DNA from: Clostridia bacterium
GTDB taxonomy: Bacteria; Bacillota_A; Clostridia; Oscillospirales; CAG-272
NCBI GenBank assembly: GCA_017445115.1
Contig: JAFSUU010000032.1
Span: forward strand, 9,356 to 73,355
DNA: 64,000 bases
Direction: 5' to 3'
Below, in pieces: positions 49,058-57,086 of this stretch. Made by a program: the position numbers and the translations under genes. The notes under the pieces were generated by a model. That model searched no databases. It saw nothing but the letters and a program-made list of their open reading frames with translations, and was not told where the DNA came from. Positions within the stretch are counted from its first letter, which is position 1. Each line of letters begins with the position of its first letter.

Positions 49058-51574
49058 TCAGATCTTTACTTTCTGAGTAAGCTTTGTCGCTTCCTTATAT
49101 TTTTTGAAAAACAGCATATAGATCATAAATCCGAGCAGCAGGAACGAGGCGACAAGGCCGATAATGTTTACGACGAGTCCCGCGCCGGTCGCAAGACTGC
49201 CTGTGAAGAGGTTGCCGAACTGATTGATCATCAGGGCGATCGCGTAAGCGAAGCCGCACTGATAGCCTATGGCGAACCATGTCCACCTTGCACTGTTCAT
49301 CTCACGCTTGATAGCGCCGATAGCCGCGAAGCACGGAGCGCAAAGCAGATTGAACACGAGGAACGAGAAGCCTGCGATCTTTGTCGCAAAAGCTGCTGCG
49401 ATACCCGTCCAGTCGCCGTAGAGGATGCCCATCGTACCGACGATGTTCTCCTTTGCGACAAGTCCGGTGACGGAAGCGACGGCCGATTTCCAGCTGCCCC
49501 ATCCGAGAGGCGCGAAGAGCCATGCAAACGCTTTGCCGAAGTACGCAAGGATCGAGTGTTCCATCTCTTCTTCGCCGAGCATGCGGAACGAACCGTCGAC
49601 CCATCCGAAGAAGGATGCGAACCAGACGACGATCGTGGAGAGCAGAATGATCGTTCCGGCTTTCTTGATGAATGACCAGCCGCGCTCCCACGTGGAACGA
49701 AGGACGTTTTTAAGTGTGGGAAGGTGGTATGCGGGGAGCTCCATAACGAACGGAGCGGGATCTCCCGCAAATCTCTTCGTCTTTTTGAGCATCACGCCGG
49801 AGACGATGATCGCCGCCATGCCGATGAAGTAAGCCGAGACCGCGACCCACGGAGATTTTCCGAACAGAGCGCCGGCTACCATTGAGATAAACGGAAGCTT
49901 TGCCCCGCAGGGGATAAACGTTGTCGTCATGATCGTCATACGGCGATCGCGCTCGTTTTCAATAGTTCTTGACGCCATGATACCGGGAATACCGCATCCT
50001 GTGCCGACGAGCATCGGGATAAACGATTTTCCGGAAAGACCGAAACGTCTGAAAATACGGTCGAGTACGAAAGCGATACGTGCCATATAGCCGCAGCCTT
50101 CAAGTATCGCGAGCAGGAAGAACAGCACGAGCATCTGAGGAACGAATCCGAGGACGGCGCCGACGCCTGCAACGATACCGTCCTGAATAAGTCCGTAGAG
50201 CCATTCGGGAACTCTTGGCTCGCCTTCATCGTCCAGAAGCGCTTTATCGAGCAGCGCGGGAATGCCGGGCACCCACACTCCGTCATCAGCGGGATCGGGC
50301 TCCTCAAAGCCGTTTTCTTCAAAATATGCAACGGCTTCCTTGAACGTCATTCCGTTAGTCTCTTCTTCATCCGCTCCGTCCGGAACGGTGTCAAAGTATA
50401 CCGTCAGCGTCGACGTTTCAAGCGTTTCGTCGTCCGTTACGTCGACTGTCGCCGATTCGGCGCCGGTAAACTCCTTCGCCTCTGCGATAAGCGCGTCGCC
50501 GTCGAACTCTTCATCTTCAAGATCGAACTCAAAACCGTATGCGGCAAACGCATTTGACGCGGCTTCAAAGTTTTCCGCTTTTTCTTCATAAGCGGACGAG
50601 CCGATGCCGAGCAAATGCCAGCCGTCGCCGAACACCCCGTCGTTCGCCCAGTCGGTCGCAAAGGAGCCGACGGTGACCATAGATATGTAATATACGAGGA
50701 ACATCACGACAGCAAAGATCGGAAGACCGAGAAAACGGTTGGTGACGATCTTGTCTATCTTGTCGCTCTTTGTCAGTTTCTTTATCTGCTTTTTCTTGTA
50801 GCACGCTTTGATGACGTTCGCTATGTAGATATAACGCTCGTTGGTGATGATACTTTCCGCGTCGTCGTCAAGCTCGCTTTCCGCGGCTTTTATGTCCTCT
50901 TCGATATGACCGAGAACGTCCGCGTCGAGCTTCAGCTGCTCGAGCACTTTTTCATCGCGCTCAAAGATCTTGACCGCGTACCATCTCTGCTGTTCCTCGG
51001 GAAGATCGTGAACGACCGCTTCCTCGATGTGAGCGAGCGCGTGTTCCACAGGTCCCGAAAAAGAGTGCTGAGGGATCGTCTTCGCGCCGTTTGCGGCGGC
51101 GATCGCCGCCTCTGCCGCTTCTGCGATACCCGTTTCTTTCAGCGCGGAGATCTCAACGACCTGACAGCCGAGCTGGCGCGAGAGTTCGGCGATGTTTATC
51201 CTGTCGCCTTCCTTTCTCACGAGATCCATCATATTTATCGCAACAACGACCGGGATGCCGAGCTCGGTGAGCTGCGTGGTGAGATACAGGTTTCTTTCGA
51301 GATTTGTTCCGTCTACTATGTTGAGGATCGCGTCGGGACGCTCGCCGATCAGATAATTTCTTGCGACTACTTCCTCAAGAGTGTAAGGGGAGAGCGAATA
51401 GATGCCGGGAAGGTCGGTGATTATAACGCCGTCGTGCCGTTTGAGCTTGCCTTCCTTTTTCTCCACCGTGACGCCGGGCCAGTTTCCTACAAACTGATTG
51501 GAGCCGGTCAAGGCGTTGAACAGCGTCGTCTTTCCGCTGTTAGGGTTGCCCGCAAGGGCTATCCTTATGTTCAT
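49058..51574 (-). CDS. feoB: Ferrous iron transporter FeoB (second system), with acidic loop insert
   Basis: The 838-residue FeoB has G1 GNPNSGKTT (9-17), G2 NWPGVTVEKKEG, G3 DLPGIYSLSPY, G4 NMMD and a helical GDI-like region to about 270. After the first membrane helix (about 284-303) there is an unusually long acidic region (about 325-435: DLEDEEFDGDALIAEAKEF, DVTDDETLE, DGADEEETNG, EEPDPADDG). The core then resumes at LYGLIQDGIVAGVGAVLGFVPQ with gate motifs FLLAILEGCGYMARIAF and TTFIPCGAKLPFISM. Other FeoB proteins have a short loop here. It is preceded by two feoA genes and ends with a Cys-rich peptide gene. Confidence 0.95.
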   Translation of the reverse strand: MNIRIALAGNPNSGKTTLFNALTGSNQFVGNWPGVTVEKKEGKLKRHDGVIITDLPGIYSLSPYTLEEVVARNYLIGERPDAILNIVDGTNLERNLYLTTQLTELGIPVVVAINMMDLVRKEGDRINIAELSRQLGCQVVEISALKETGIAEAAEAAIAAANGAKTIPQHSFSGPVEHALAHIEEAVVHDLPEEQQRWYAVKIFERDEKVLEQLKLDADVLGHIEEDIKAAESELDDDAESIITNERYIYIANVIKACYKKKQIKKLTKSDKIDKIVTNRFLGLPIFAVVMFLVYYISMVTVGSFATDWANDGVFGDGWHLLGIGSSAYEEKAENFEAASNAFAAYGFEFDLEDEEFDGDALIAEAKEFTGAESATVDVTDDETLETSTLTVYFDTVPDGADEEETNGMTFKEAVAYFEENGFEEPDPADDGVWVPGIPALLDKALLDDEGEPRVPEWLYGLIQDGIVAGVGAVLGFVPQMLVLFFLLAILEGCGYMARIAFVLDRIFRRFGLSGKSFIPMLVGTGCGIPGIMASRTIENERDRRMTIMTTTFIPCGAKLPFISMVAGALFGKSPWVAVSAYFIGMAAIIVSGVMLKKTKRFAGDPAPFVMELPAYHLPTLKNVLRSTWERGWSFIKKAGTIILLSTIVVWFASFFGWVDGSFRMLGEEEMEHSILAYFGKAFAWLFAPLGWGSWKSAVASVTGLVAKENIVGTMGILYGDWTGIAAAFATKIAGFSFLVFNLLCAPCFAAIGAIKREMNSARWTWFAIGYQCGFAYAIALMINQFGNLFTGSLATGAGLVVNIIGLVASFLLLGFMIYMLFFKKYKEATKLTQKVKI

Positions 51575-51611
51575 AATATATGCTTCCTTTCTGCTCAGAT
51601 GAGCTTTGAAC

Positions 51612-51653
51612 GATTAGCGTCCGCTAACCGGTGTCTGAAAAAATAAGCGGTTA
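51612..51653. promoter_or_regulatory. DtxR-type box and duplicated leader between feoA and feoB
   Basis: TTAGCGTCCGCTAA (51614-51627) is an inverted repeat TTAGC-N4-GCTAA. The surrounding 42 bp nearly repeats 52136-52176 (GCTAAC....TG.CTGAAAAA..GCGGTTA), which lies upstream of the first feoA. Confidence 0.75.
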
Positions 51654-51875
51654 TTATTCGACCTCTATCATTTCCGCATCCGCTTTGCGGATAGACAGTT
51701 CATAGTTACGCACCGTGATCTCGATCGGGTCCCCGAGCGGAGCTACCTTGCGAACGTAGACGGGGGTGTGCTTCGTTATCCCCATATCCATAATGCGCCG
51801 TTTGACCGCGCCCTCGCCGTGAAGCTTTACGACGGTCGCGCTCTCGCCGATCTTTACGTCTCTCAGAGTCTTCAT
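51654..51875 (-). CDS. feoA: FeoA-domain protein (second of the pair)
   Basis: The 73-residue SH3-like FeoA reads MKTLRDVKIGESATVVKLHGEGAVKRRIMDMGITKHTPVYVRKVAPLGDPIEITVRNYELSIRKADAEMIEVE, containing the family's R-R-I-M-D-M-G-I and APLGDPIEI blocks. I start at the ATG at 51875 because AGGAGG precedes it; a start at 51896 is possible. It lies 27 nt after the other feoA. Confidence 0.92.
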   Translation of the reverse strand: MKTLRDVKIGESATVVKLHGEGAVKRRIMDMGITKHTPVYVRKVAPLGDPIEITVRNYELSIRKADAEMIEVE

Positions 51876-51902
51876 TATATATATTCCTCCTTGCAATAAT
51901 TA

Positions 51903-52115
51903 TCAAACCATGATCTTTCTCGCCAGCTCGTCGCTTATCGCGACGCGCGCTTCTTTTACTTTGACGATTATGTTTTCGCCGAGCGTATTGACGATCAGAA
52001 CCTCTCCGCCGACGTTGAAGCCGAGGTTTTCAAGATGCTGTTTTACTTCCGGTGCTCCGCCGATCCTTTTGATGATCTGCGCTTCGCCGGGTTCAGCTAA
52101 ACAAAGCGGTATCAT
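51903..52115 (-). CDS. feoA: FeoA-domain protein (first of the pair)
   Basis: The 70-residue FeoA (MIPLCLAEPGEAQIIKRIGGAPEVKQHLENLGFNVGGEVLIVNTLGENIIVKVKEARVAISDELARKIMV) has the HLENLGFNVG and LGENIIVKVKEARVAI blocks. It is divergent from the neighbouring feoA, so the two are not a recent duplication. It heads the iron operon; GGGAGG is upstream, as are two DtxR-type boxes and a near-consensus promoter. Confidence 0.92.
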   Translation of the reverse strand: MIPLCLAEPGEAQIIKRIGGAPEVKQHLENLGFNVGGEVLIVNTLGENIIVKVKEARVAISDELARKIMV

Positions 52116-52137
52116 TTTATCCTCCCTGCGCCGCGAA

Positions 52138-52224
52138 TTAGCGTATGCTAACTCAATGCCTGAAAAATGCGGTTAGCCTTACCTAACCGTCTATCATTAT
52201 AATTAGCCTATGCTAACTTGTCAA
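52138..52224 (-). promoter_or_regulatory. Promoter of the feoA-feoA-feoB operon with three DtxR-type boxes
   Basis: Minus strand TTGACA (52219-52224), 17-nt spacer, TATAAT (52196-52201). Box TTAGCCTATGCTAA (52203-52216) lies inside the spacer, TTAGCCTTACCTAA (52173-52186) near the transcription start, and TTAGCGTATGCTAA (52138-52151) further down the leader. Confidence 0.9.
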
Positions 52225-52273
52225 GAGGTTTTTGAAAAAAATATGCCGATTACCAATATTTTTTGATATTTTA

Positions 52274-52319
52274 TTGAAATTTCACCGGTTTTAAGCTATA
52301 ATTAGTAAGCACAGACTAA
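52274..52319 (+). promoter_or_regulatory. dtxR promoter with operator at the start site
   Basis: TTGAAA (52274-52279), 17-nt spacer, TATAAT (52297-52302), then TTAGT-N8-ACTAA (52302-52319), a related inverted repeat, placed over the likely transcription start. This suggests autoregulation. Confidence 0.85.
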
Positions 52320-52339
52320 CAGGCAGGGAGGAAAAATTC

Positions 52340-52717
52340 ATGACGATCCGCGAATCCGGAGAAATGTACCTTGAAACGATATACGTTCTGTCACAGAAGT
52401 CTTCAGCCGTCCGCGGTATCGACGTCGGCGCCGAAATGGGATTTTCAAAGCCGTCTGTAAGCCGCGCGATCGGCATCCTTAAAAAAGACGGACTTGTTAT
52501 AATCGACAGTCAGGGATATATCAAGCTGACCGAAGAAGGCGAAAAGAGGGCAAAAATCATTTACGAACGGCATACGCTCCTCAGCCGTCTGCTCATAAAT
52601 ATAGGCGTGGATGAGAAAACCGCCGAGGAAGACGCCTGCCGCATTGAGCATTATATAAGCGATGCGACTTTTGACGCGATAAAAAAACACGTTAAGGAAT
52701 ACGGCTCAAAGCAATAA
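52340..52717 (+). CDS. DtxR/MntR-family metal-dependent repressor
   Basis: The 125-residue regulator has the winged HTH RGIDVGAEMGFSKPSVSRAIGILKKDGLVIID and metal-binding/dimerisation residues in YERHTLLSRLLINIGVDEKTAEEDACRIEHYIS (His, Glu, Cys, Glu-His as in the DtxR group). It lacks the C-terminal SH3-like domain, so it is the short MntR-type. It is divergent from the feo operon, and matching inverted repeats lie in both promoters, so it most likely represses feo genes with Fe2+ (Mn2+ possible). GGGAGG precedes its ATG. Confidence 0.92.
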   Translation: MTIRESGEMYLETIYVLSQKSSAVRGIDVGAEMGFSKPSVSRAIGILKKDGLVIIDSQGYIKLTEEGEKRAKIIYERHTLLSRLLINIGVDEKTAEEDACRIEHYISDATFDAIKKHVKEYGSKQ

Positions 52718-52796
52718 CTTTCCCGGGGTTTTGTGAAAAGGAAAACGCCGTATCTTTCGATTTACCGTCCGTACCCCGGCTCAATAACGAAATATC

Positions 52797-52831
52797 AAAA
52801 CCGCGATTTGGTTGACAAATCGCGGTTTTTT
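52797..52831. terminator. Bidirectional terminator after dtxR
   Basis: AAAACCGCGATTTG / CAAATCGCGGTTTT stem with GTTGA loop and TT tail; T-runs occur in both directions between convergent genes. Confidence 0.88.
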
Positions 52832-52860
52832 GTCTTGATCGAGCTTTATCTGCCTGTGCT

Positions 52861-53283
52861 TCAGTCCGTCTTTCCGGGCCCTCTCTCTGTGAATTCATAT
52901 TTGTCACGCTCGATATGGAGATCAAACTCCGTCTTCCCGCCGTCGGGCGAAACGAGTGTCATCACCGTATCGCCGGCGCGTTTGAAATCGGCGTGAATCA
53001 TATACTCTTCAAGACCGTCAATATATCTTATATCAACGTCGCCGTATTTCTCGTCCTCAAGAGATACGGAATAGCTGCCGTCGAACTTATAGTCGCCGCT
53101 GCCGCCCATTATTTCCGTGCTGTAAACCGGAGGATTGAGAAGACAGATCACCGTCAATACAATGACGGCGGCTCCTCCGATCGCCGCGCCTGTCGCTTTG
53201 ATCTTTTTGTCCTCGAAAACAAAGACGGGATAAAGTATCATCCCCGCGGCGCAAAACAGAACGATCAGTATATATCTCGGCAT
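52861..53283 (-). CDS. Small membrane protein, unknown
   Basis: The 140-residue protein has two N-terminal hydrophobic helices (about 4-22 and 32-50) and then an extracytoplasmic beta-like part (SGDYKFDGSYSVSLEDEKYGDVDIRYIDG). It overlaps nothing but starts one base from the stop of the gene at 53284, so the two form a pair. No family recognised. Confidence 0.65.
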   Translation of the reverse strand: MPRYILIVLFCAAGMILYPVFVFEDKKIKATGAAIGGAAVIVLTVICLLNPPVYSTEIMGGSGDYKFDGSYSVSLEDEKYGDVDIRYIDGLEEYMIHADFKRAGDTVMTLVSPDGGKTEFDLHIERDKYEFTERGPGKTD

Positions 53284-53754
53284 TTAAAACTGAAAATCCG
53301 AGAAGTATCCGAAATACGAAAATCCGGTCAACGCGATCATCGGAAGCAGGATCAGATATCCCCACCATTTGCCTTTTTTCATCCAGTAGCCGACAAAGCC
53401 CATAGGGAAGCAGAGCAGCGTCCAGATGAACCAAAACTTGTAGTATCCGAACAACGACCATCCGAGTTCGCTGAACGGAACCTGTATCAGGTAAACCAGC
53501 GGTTGGCTTATAAGAAAGAACACAAAGCATTTCAGCGCAGAGTCGAGGTTGGACTTGCTGTTCATAATTATCAGAATCCCAAACAGTATCCAGACCTCGA
53601 AAGATACCGCGATCGTGTGGAAAGAGGTATAGTGCAGCGCCGGAATGAGCGCCATGACGGCAGTAAATACACCCGCGGCGAGTGCAAATATGATAAGTTT
53701 CGGCCACGTCAGATCGATCCCGCCGAACAGTTTTTTAATTGCTTTTGTCATCAT
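53284..53754 (-). CDS. Multi-pass membrane protein, unknown
   Basis: The 156-residue protein has four hydrophobic helices (WPKLIIFALAAGVFTAVMALI, FEVWILFGILIIM, CFVFFLISQPLVYLIQV, WFIWTLLCFPMGFVGYWM) and one more near the C-terminus. It resembles small uncharacterised Firmicutes membrane proteins. Its start overlaps the left end of a degenerate 60-bp element (see 53753-53813). Confidence 0.7.
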   Translation of the reverse strand: MMTKAIKKLFGGIDLTWPKLIIFALAAGVFTAVMALIPALHYTSFHTIAVSFEVWILFGILIIMNSKSNLDSALKCFVFFLISQPLVYLIQVPFSELGWSLFGYYKFWFIWTLLCFPMGFVGYWMKKGKWWGYLILLPMIALTGFSYFGYFSDFQF

Positions 53755-53818
53755 AATACTCCCGTTTAATTATACGTTTTGATATGTCATTCTTCTCTGC
53801 AAACCGGAATTTGTCAAT
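53753..53818. repeat. 60-bp palindromic element, right half clear (copy 1)
   Basis: TCTGCAAACCGGAATTTGT (53796-53813... within TCTCTGCAAACC) matches the right half of the complete copy at 63149-63208 almost exactly. The left half is weak (ATAATACTCCCG, 53753 onward) and overlaps a ribosome site, so may be chance. The stop codon of the nucleotidyltransferase gene lies at its right edge. Confidence 0.6.
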
Positions 53819-54608
53819 CTTTCAAAAAAACGACCTTATATTCTCGGTTCATTGTATTAATATCTTCTTCGGTTATTTCATCCGGTGAAAAACGGTTTTT
53901 ATGGCAGAGCCTTAATAAGTTAAGATATGAAAGATTGGGCATTTCTTTTTCTATAAGTTCCAATATTTTAAACTTGCTTGAACAGGATCTTCCGGTGCAG
54001 AAATAATAATCTGACAGTGCCGTAGTAAGCACAATCTGTGTCATTATACGGATTGTGGGGCGCTTTCGCATTTCGGTATACGCCGAAAACCACTCGGAAT
54101 TTTCTTTTGCTAACAGCTTTAGCTGCTTCTGTTCAAGTTCAACGGAAGTTTGCACATCGTCCATCGTCGGTCTTTCAAGCGTGGATAATATGTCCTCTCC
54201 GTATAGAAGTTTACCGCTGTCAAGCATACGAAAGATTTCTATCGGTCGTTCAATAAGGTCCTTGTTGTCTATGCTTAAATCGAAATTATAGTTATAGGGA
54301 TGCAGCAAATGTCTTTCGCTGTAAATGGTCTGTGATATGGGAATGTCGTTGTTTGTTTCACGCTCCACTTTAGAAATCAAATCTTTGATATTCTTTTTTT
54401 CCTTCTCATAATCATACCGGTCATAAATTATATGTACCAAATCAATGTCGCTTCCGACATTTCCTGTATATGTATCGTCAGACAAAGAGCCGACAAGGAT
54501 GATTGACTTAATACTTTTGACAGCCTCAACAGCTTTCAAATAGATATTAATGATTTCCCAAGCCCGTTCTTTGGTCTTATTATGCATAGCGCTTTCCCAT
54601 TCAAACAT
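53814..54608 (-). CDS. Nucleotidyltransferase-domain protein, AT-rich gene
   Basis: The 264-residue protein has the Pol-beta-like nucleotidyltransferase motif SIILVGSLSDDTYTGNVGSDIDLVHIIYD (GS...DxD, about 42-68), then a helical C-terminal part like aminoglycoside nucleotidyltransferases and their relatives. It may modify a small molecule (antibiotic resistance-like) but the substrate is unknown. Its AT-rich codons differ from neighbours, and it sits exactly between two halves of the 60-bp element, so transfer is likely. Start could be 54608 or the ATG at 54587 (better spaced from GGGAA). Confidence 0.8.
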   Translation of the reverse strand: MFEWESAMHNKTKERAWEIINIYLKAVEAVKSIKSIILVGSLSDDTYTGNVGSDIDLVHIIYDRYDYEKEKKNIKDLISKVERETNNDIPISQTIYSERHLLHPYNYNFDLSIDNKDLIERPIEIFRMLDSGKLLYGEDILSTLERPTMDDVQTSVELEQKQLKLLAKENSEWFSAYTEMRKRPTIRIMTQIVLTTALSDYYFCTGRSCSSKFKILELIEKEMPNLSYLNLLRLCHKNRFSPDEITEEDINTMNREYKVVFLKD

Positions 54609-54616
54609 ATATTGAT

Positions 54617-54642
54617 TCTCTCACAAATCCCGGTTTGCCGGA
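54617..54642. repeat. 60-bp palindromic element, left half (copy 2)
   Basis: CTCACAAATCCCGGTTTGCCGG matches the left half of the complete copy at 59514-59573, including the flanking CTC. No right half follows; the next gene's stop codon is adjacent. Confidence 0.65.
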
Positions 54643-54646
54643 TCCT

Positions 54647-54958
54647 TTATTTTTTCTCATGCCGGCGGACCGCTTTATTCATCGTTTCATTTGCTTCTTC
54701 GTCCCATACCGTTCTCTCGGGGCCGAGCGTGCCGTACATCGTATTTTCAAAAGAATACGTCATCTTCGCCTCTTTGATAAGTCTTTCGTTTTCCACGTCG
54801 TCGCCGAAAGTGCCGAGCCTGTCGTAAACGTCTTTCGTTATCTCGTAGTCGTACTGCTCGCGTCCCTCGCGGCTGGTATACATGATCTCGGCGAAGTACC
54901 GTCCCGTTTCGGGATCATAATACGCCGTCCAGTTGTTGCCCTGTTTTTTTGTTTTCAT
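54647..54958 (-). CDS. Unknown 103-residue protein
   Basis: A basic small protein (MKTKKQGNNWTAYYDPETGRYFAEIMYTSREGREQYDYEITKDVYDRLG) with Tyr-rich beta-like start and a helical charged tail (WDEEANETMNKAVRRHEKK). No family recognised. The start ATG at 54958 lies 9 nt after the acyltransferase stop, so they are probably one transcript. Confidence 0.6.
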   Translation of the reverse strand: MKTKKQGNNWTAYYDPETGRYFAEIMYTSREGREQYDYEITKDVYDRLGTFGDDVENERLIKEAKMTYSFENTMYGTLGPERTVWDEEANETMNKAVRRHEKK

Positions 54959-54966
54959 ATATTTTA

Positions 54967-55797
54967 TCACTCTTTTGCGTTACTGTTTTGTAATACCGCG
55001 CCGTCCCGGCTTTCTGCCGGGCCCGCGGCCGCGTACTCGTAATACGCGTAATTGTCCGGAGAGGACGTCTCGCGGCACATAAAATCATATACCTGATCGC
55101 GGAGCTTTTTTCTCGCGGCGCGCTCGCCGAGCGAAACGTCGGGGTAAAACAGTTCCGACACCGTGATCGTCAGACGAGGAGGGAGATTTTTCAGTATCTT
55201 GCGCCTGCGGTAAGTCGTGACGAACGCCGCCGCAGGAACGGCGTCCCTTACGGGATACGTGAAGCTCGCATCCGGAAAGGAACGTATGCCCGTGTACCAC
55301 GGCCAAATGTGCGCCTCGGGATATATCGCGACCGTGCGCCCTTTCCCGACGCGGAATGACAGCGCTTTCGTAAACGAGCGCAGTCCGGAAGCTCCCTTCG
55401 GCACCGGGATCCCGCCGAGAAGCTGTACCGGGACCCGCAAAGCCGGCGACGAAACAGACTGAGGACCGACGACCACGTGCGCGAACCTCGGAAAACATAT
55501 AAGCGTCGGTGTATATGCGTCCATCATACCCTGCGTATGGTTGCCGTAAAGATAACATCCCGTGCCGCGCAGTTTGCGAACCGCCCGCCTGTTTTTAATC
55601 CGCAATCCGAACACGGTCTTTCCGATGATCCAGACGACCGGCGTCGCTATTATCCTGTAACAGACGAATTCCGCGGCACGCCAGAGCGGATTTTTGATCA
55701 CGAAACGGAAATCCGAAGGCACCGGTTTCGAATTGAGCGCGGTGGAAGCAAAATCGTCGTTTACGGGATCACTGTAAATGATAGTTTTCTTAGCCAT
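54967..55797 (-). CDS. PlsC-like 1-acyl-glycerol-3-phosphate acyltransferase family protein
   Basis: The 276-residue protein shows the acyltransferase motif YLYGNHTQGMMDAYTPTLICF (NHxQxxxD in place of the usual NHxxxxD) and a later GIPVPKGASGLRSFTKAL and IYPEAHIWPWYTG (PEG-like block). A hydrophobic stretch at about 48-68 anchors it. It transfers acyl chains to a glycerolipid or glycolipid. It overlaps the glycosyltransferase gene by one base, so the pair probably builds a membrane glycolipid. Confidence 0.87.
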   Translation of the reverse strand: MAKKTIIYSDPVNDDFASTALNSKPVPSDFRFVIKNPLWRAAEFVCYRIIATPVVWIIGKTVFGLRIKNRRAVRKLRGTGCYLYGNHTQGMMDAYTPTLICFPRFAHVVVGPQSVSSPALRVPVQLLGGIPVPKGASGLRSFTKALSFRVGKGRTVAIYPEAHIWPWYTGIRSFPDASFTYPVRDAVPAAAFVTTYRRRKILKNLPPRLTITVSELFYPDVSLGERAARKKLRDQVYDFMCRETSSPDNYAYYEYAAAGPAESRDGAVLQNSNAKE

Positions 55798-56933
55798 TAT
55801 CTGCCCTTGTCTTCATGGACCTGTATTATCATCTGCTCCATACGGTCCATACAATAGTCAAAATCGAACTGTTTTGTATATCCGAGATATTCTTTGCTTC
55901 TGGCATCCTTCTCGTCCGGGTGGTCGAGCCAGTAATCTATCTTTTTCGCGAGATCGGAACTGTTGTTGCACGAAAAAAGATTTTTTTCGTCGAGAGCGAA
56001 AAAGCGTGTGGCGCTGCGCGGGGAATCGGAAATGACCGGCACAAGCCCGCACGATATCGCCTCGAGGCACGAGATCGCCTCGATCTCGATCTCCGCCGGA
56101 TGAACGTAAAGATCGGCGGTGTTGATCATTTCAACCATTTCCCGCCGGTTGAAAAATTTGAAAATCGGCGGATTGGAAAGACTCTCGGAATGCTTTTCCA
56201 GCTTGTCCTTCAGCGGTCCCTCGCCCGCGAAAACGAGCCGGATCGTCTTTTCGTACCGACTCTTTCTGACCGCGTCGATAAGTACCCGGTGTGATTTTTC
56301 CCTGCTGTAACGTCCTGTGAACAGGATCACCTGCTGCCCGGCAAATTCCGCCGGGCGCTCGACGTACGCAGGGCGGAAATCTCCGCTGACACCGTTTGAT
56401 ATAACGAACGCGTTCGTTTTCCCTCCGTAACGGTCAAATACCCTGCGGATAAACTCGGTCGGAAAATGGACTCCGTCGACGTATCTGTAAAAATGGCGGT
56501 AAAACAGCCGGTAGATCTGTTTGTTGAGAAATACGTTGTTTTTCATGCCCAGGTGGCTCGATATATTTTCCGCCTGACAGTGGAATCCCGCCGTAACGGA
56601 TATGCCGGTTCCGCGAAGAACGTGGAGAGCGGCAACGCAGAGCGGCAGCGGAGTCATAAGATGGACGTGATCGACCCCGTCGAACGCCTTTTGCAGCGTT
56701 TCTCTGTCCGGCTTTGCCACCACTACACCGTTGTTATTCAGATATTTTTTTACGGGACCGATCCCGAGCGATTTTACAACGTAAAAGTCCGTCTGTCCCC
56801 TCCTGTCCTCGTCGGGACAGACCACCCGCACGGTATGTCCTTTACCGCGTAAAGAACGTATGAGGTTCATGGCGGCGATCGTCGTCCCGTTGTTTTCTTC
56901 TCCGAGCACGTCGCATACGACACAAATTATCAT
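55797..56933 (-). CDS. GT4-family glycosyltransferase
   Basis: The 378-residue protein has the GT-B fold: N-terminal VVCDVLGEENNGTTIAAMNLIRSLRGKGHTVRVVCPDE, central FIRRVFDRYGGKTNAFVISNGVSGDF, the donor-site motifs VILFTGRYSREKSHRVLIDAV and VHPAEIEIEAISCLEAISCGLVPVISD (E-x7-E). This resembles glycolipid-type glucosyl/mannosyl transferases that act on diacylglycerol (lipoteichoic acid anchor or PG-glycolipids). The acyltransferase gene follows, with the start and stop codons overlapping. Confidence 0.9.
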   Translation of the reverse strand: MIICVVCDVLGEENNGTTIAAMNLIRSLRGKGHTVRVVCPDEDRRGQTDFYVVKSLGIGPVKKYLNNNGVVVAKPDRETLQKAFDGVDHVHLMTPLPLCVAALHVLRGTGISVTAGFHCQAENISSHLGMKNNVFLNKQIYRLFYRHFYRYVDGVHFPTEFIRRVFDRYGGKTNAFVISNGVSGDFRPAYVERPAEFAGQQVILFTGRYSREKSHRVLIDAVRKSRYEKTIRLVFAGEGPLKDKLEKHSESLSNPPIFKFFNRREMVEMINTADLYVHPAEIEIEAISCLEAISCGLVPVISDSPRSATRFFALDEKNLFSCNNSSDLAKKIDYWLDHPDEKDARSKEYLGYTKQFDFDYCMDRMEQMIIQVHEDKGR

Positions 56934-57086
56934 ATTTTATCCTTTCCGGTCAGTCCGCCTGAGGACGCCGCCGTTATACTCACCAGATTTTAAGATGTCC
57001 GCATCGGTCTGTTTATATTTTGTGTGTTATCCCTTCAACTCCGATTTATCGAATAATGCCGGGAGTCTGTCTTCGCCGACATATTC

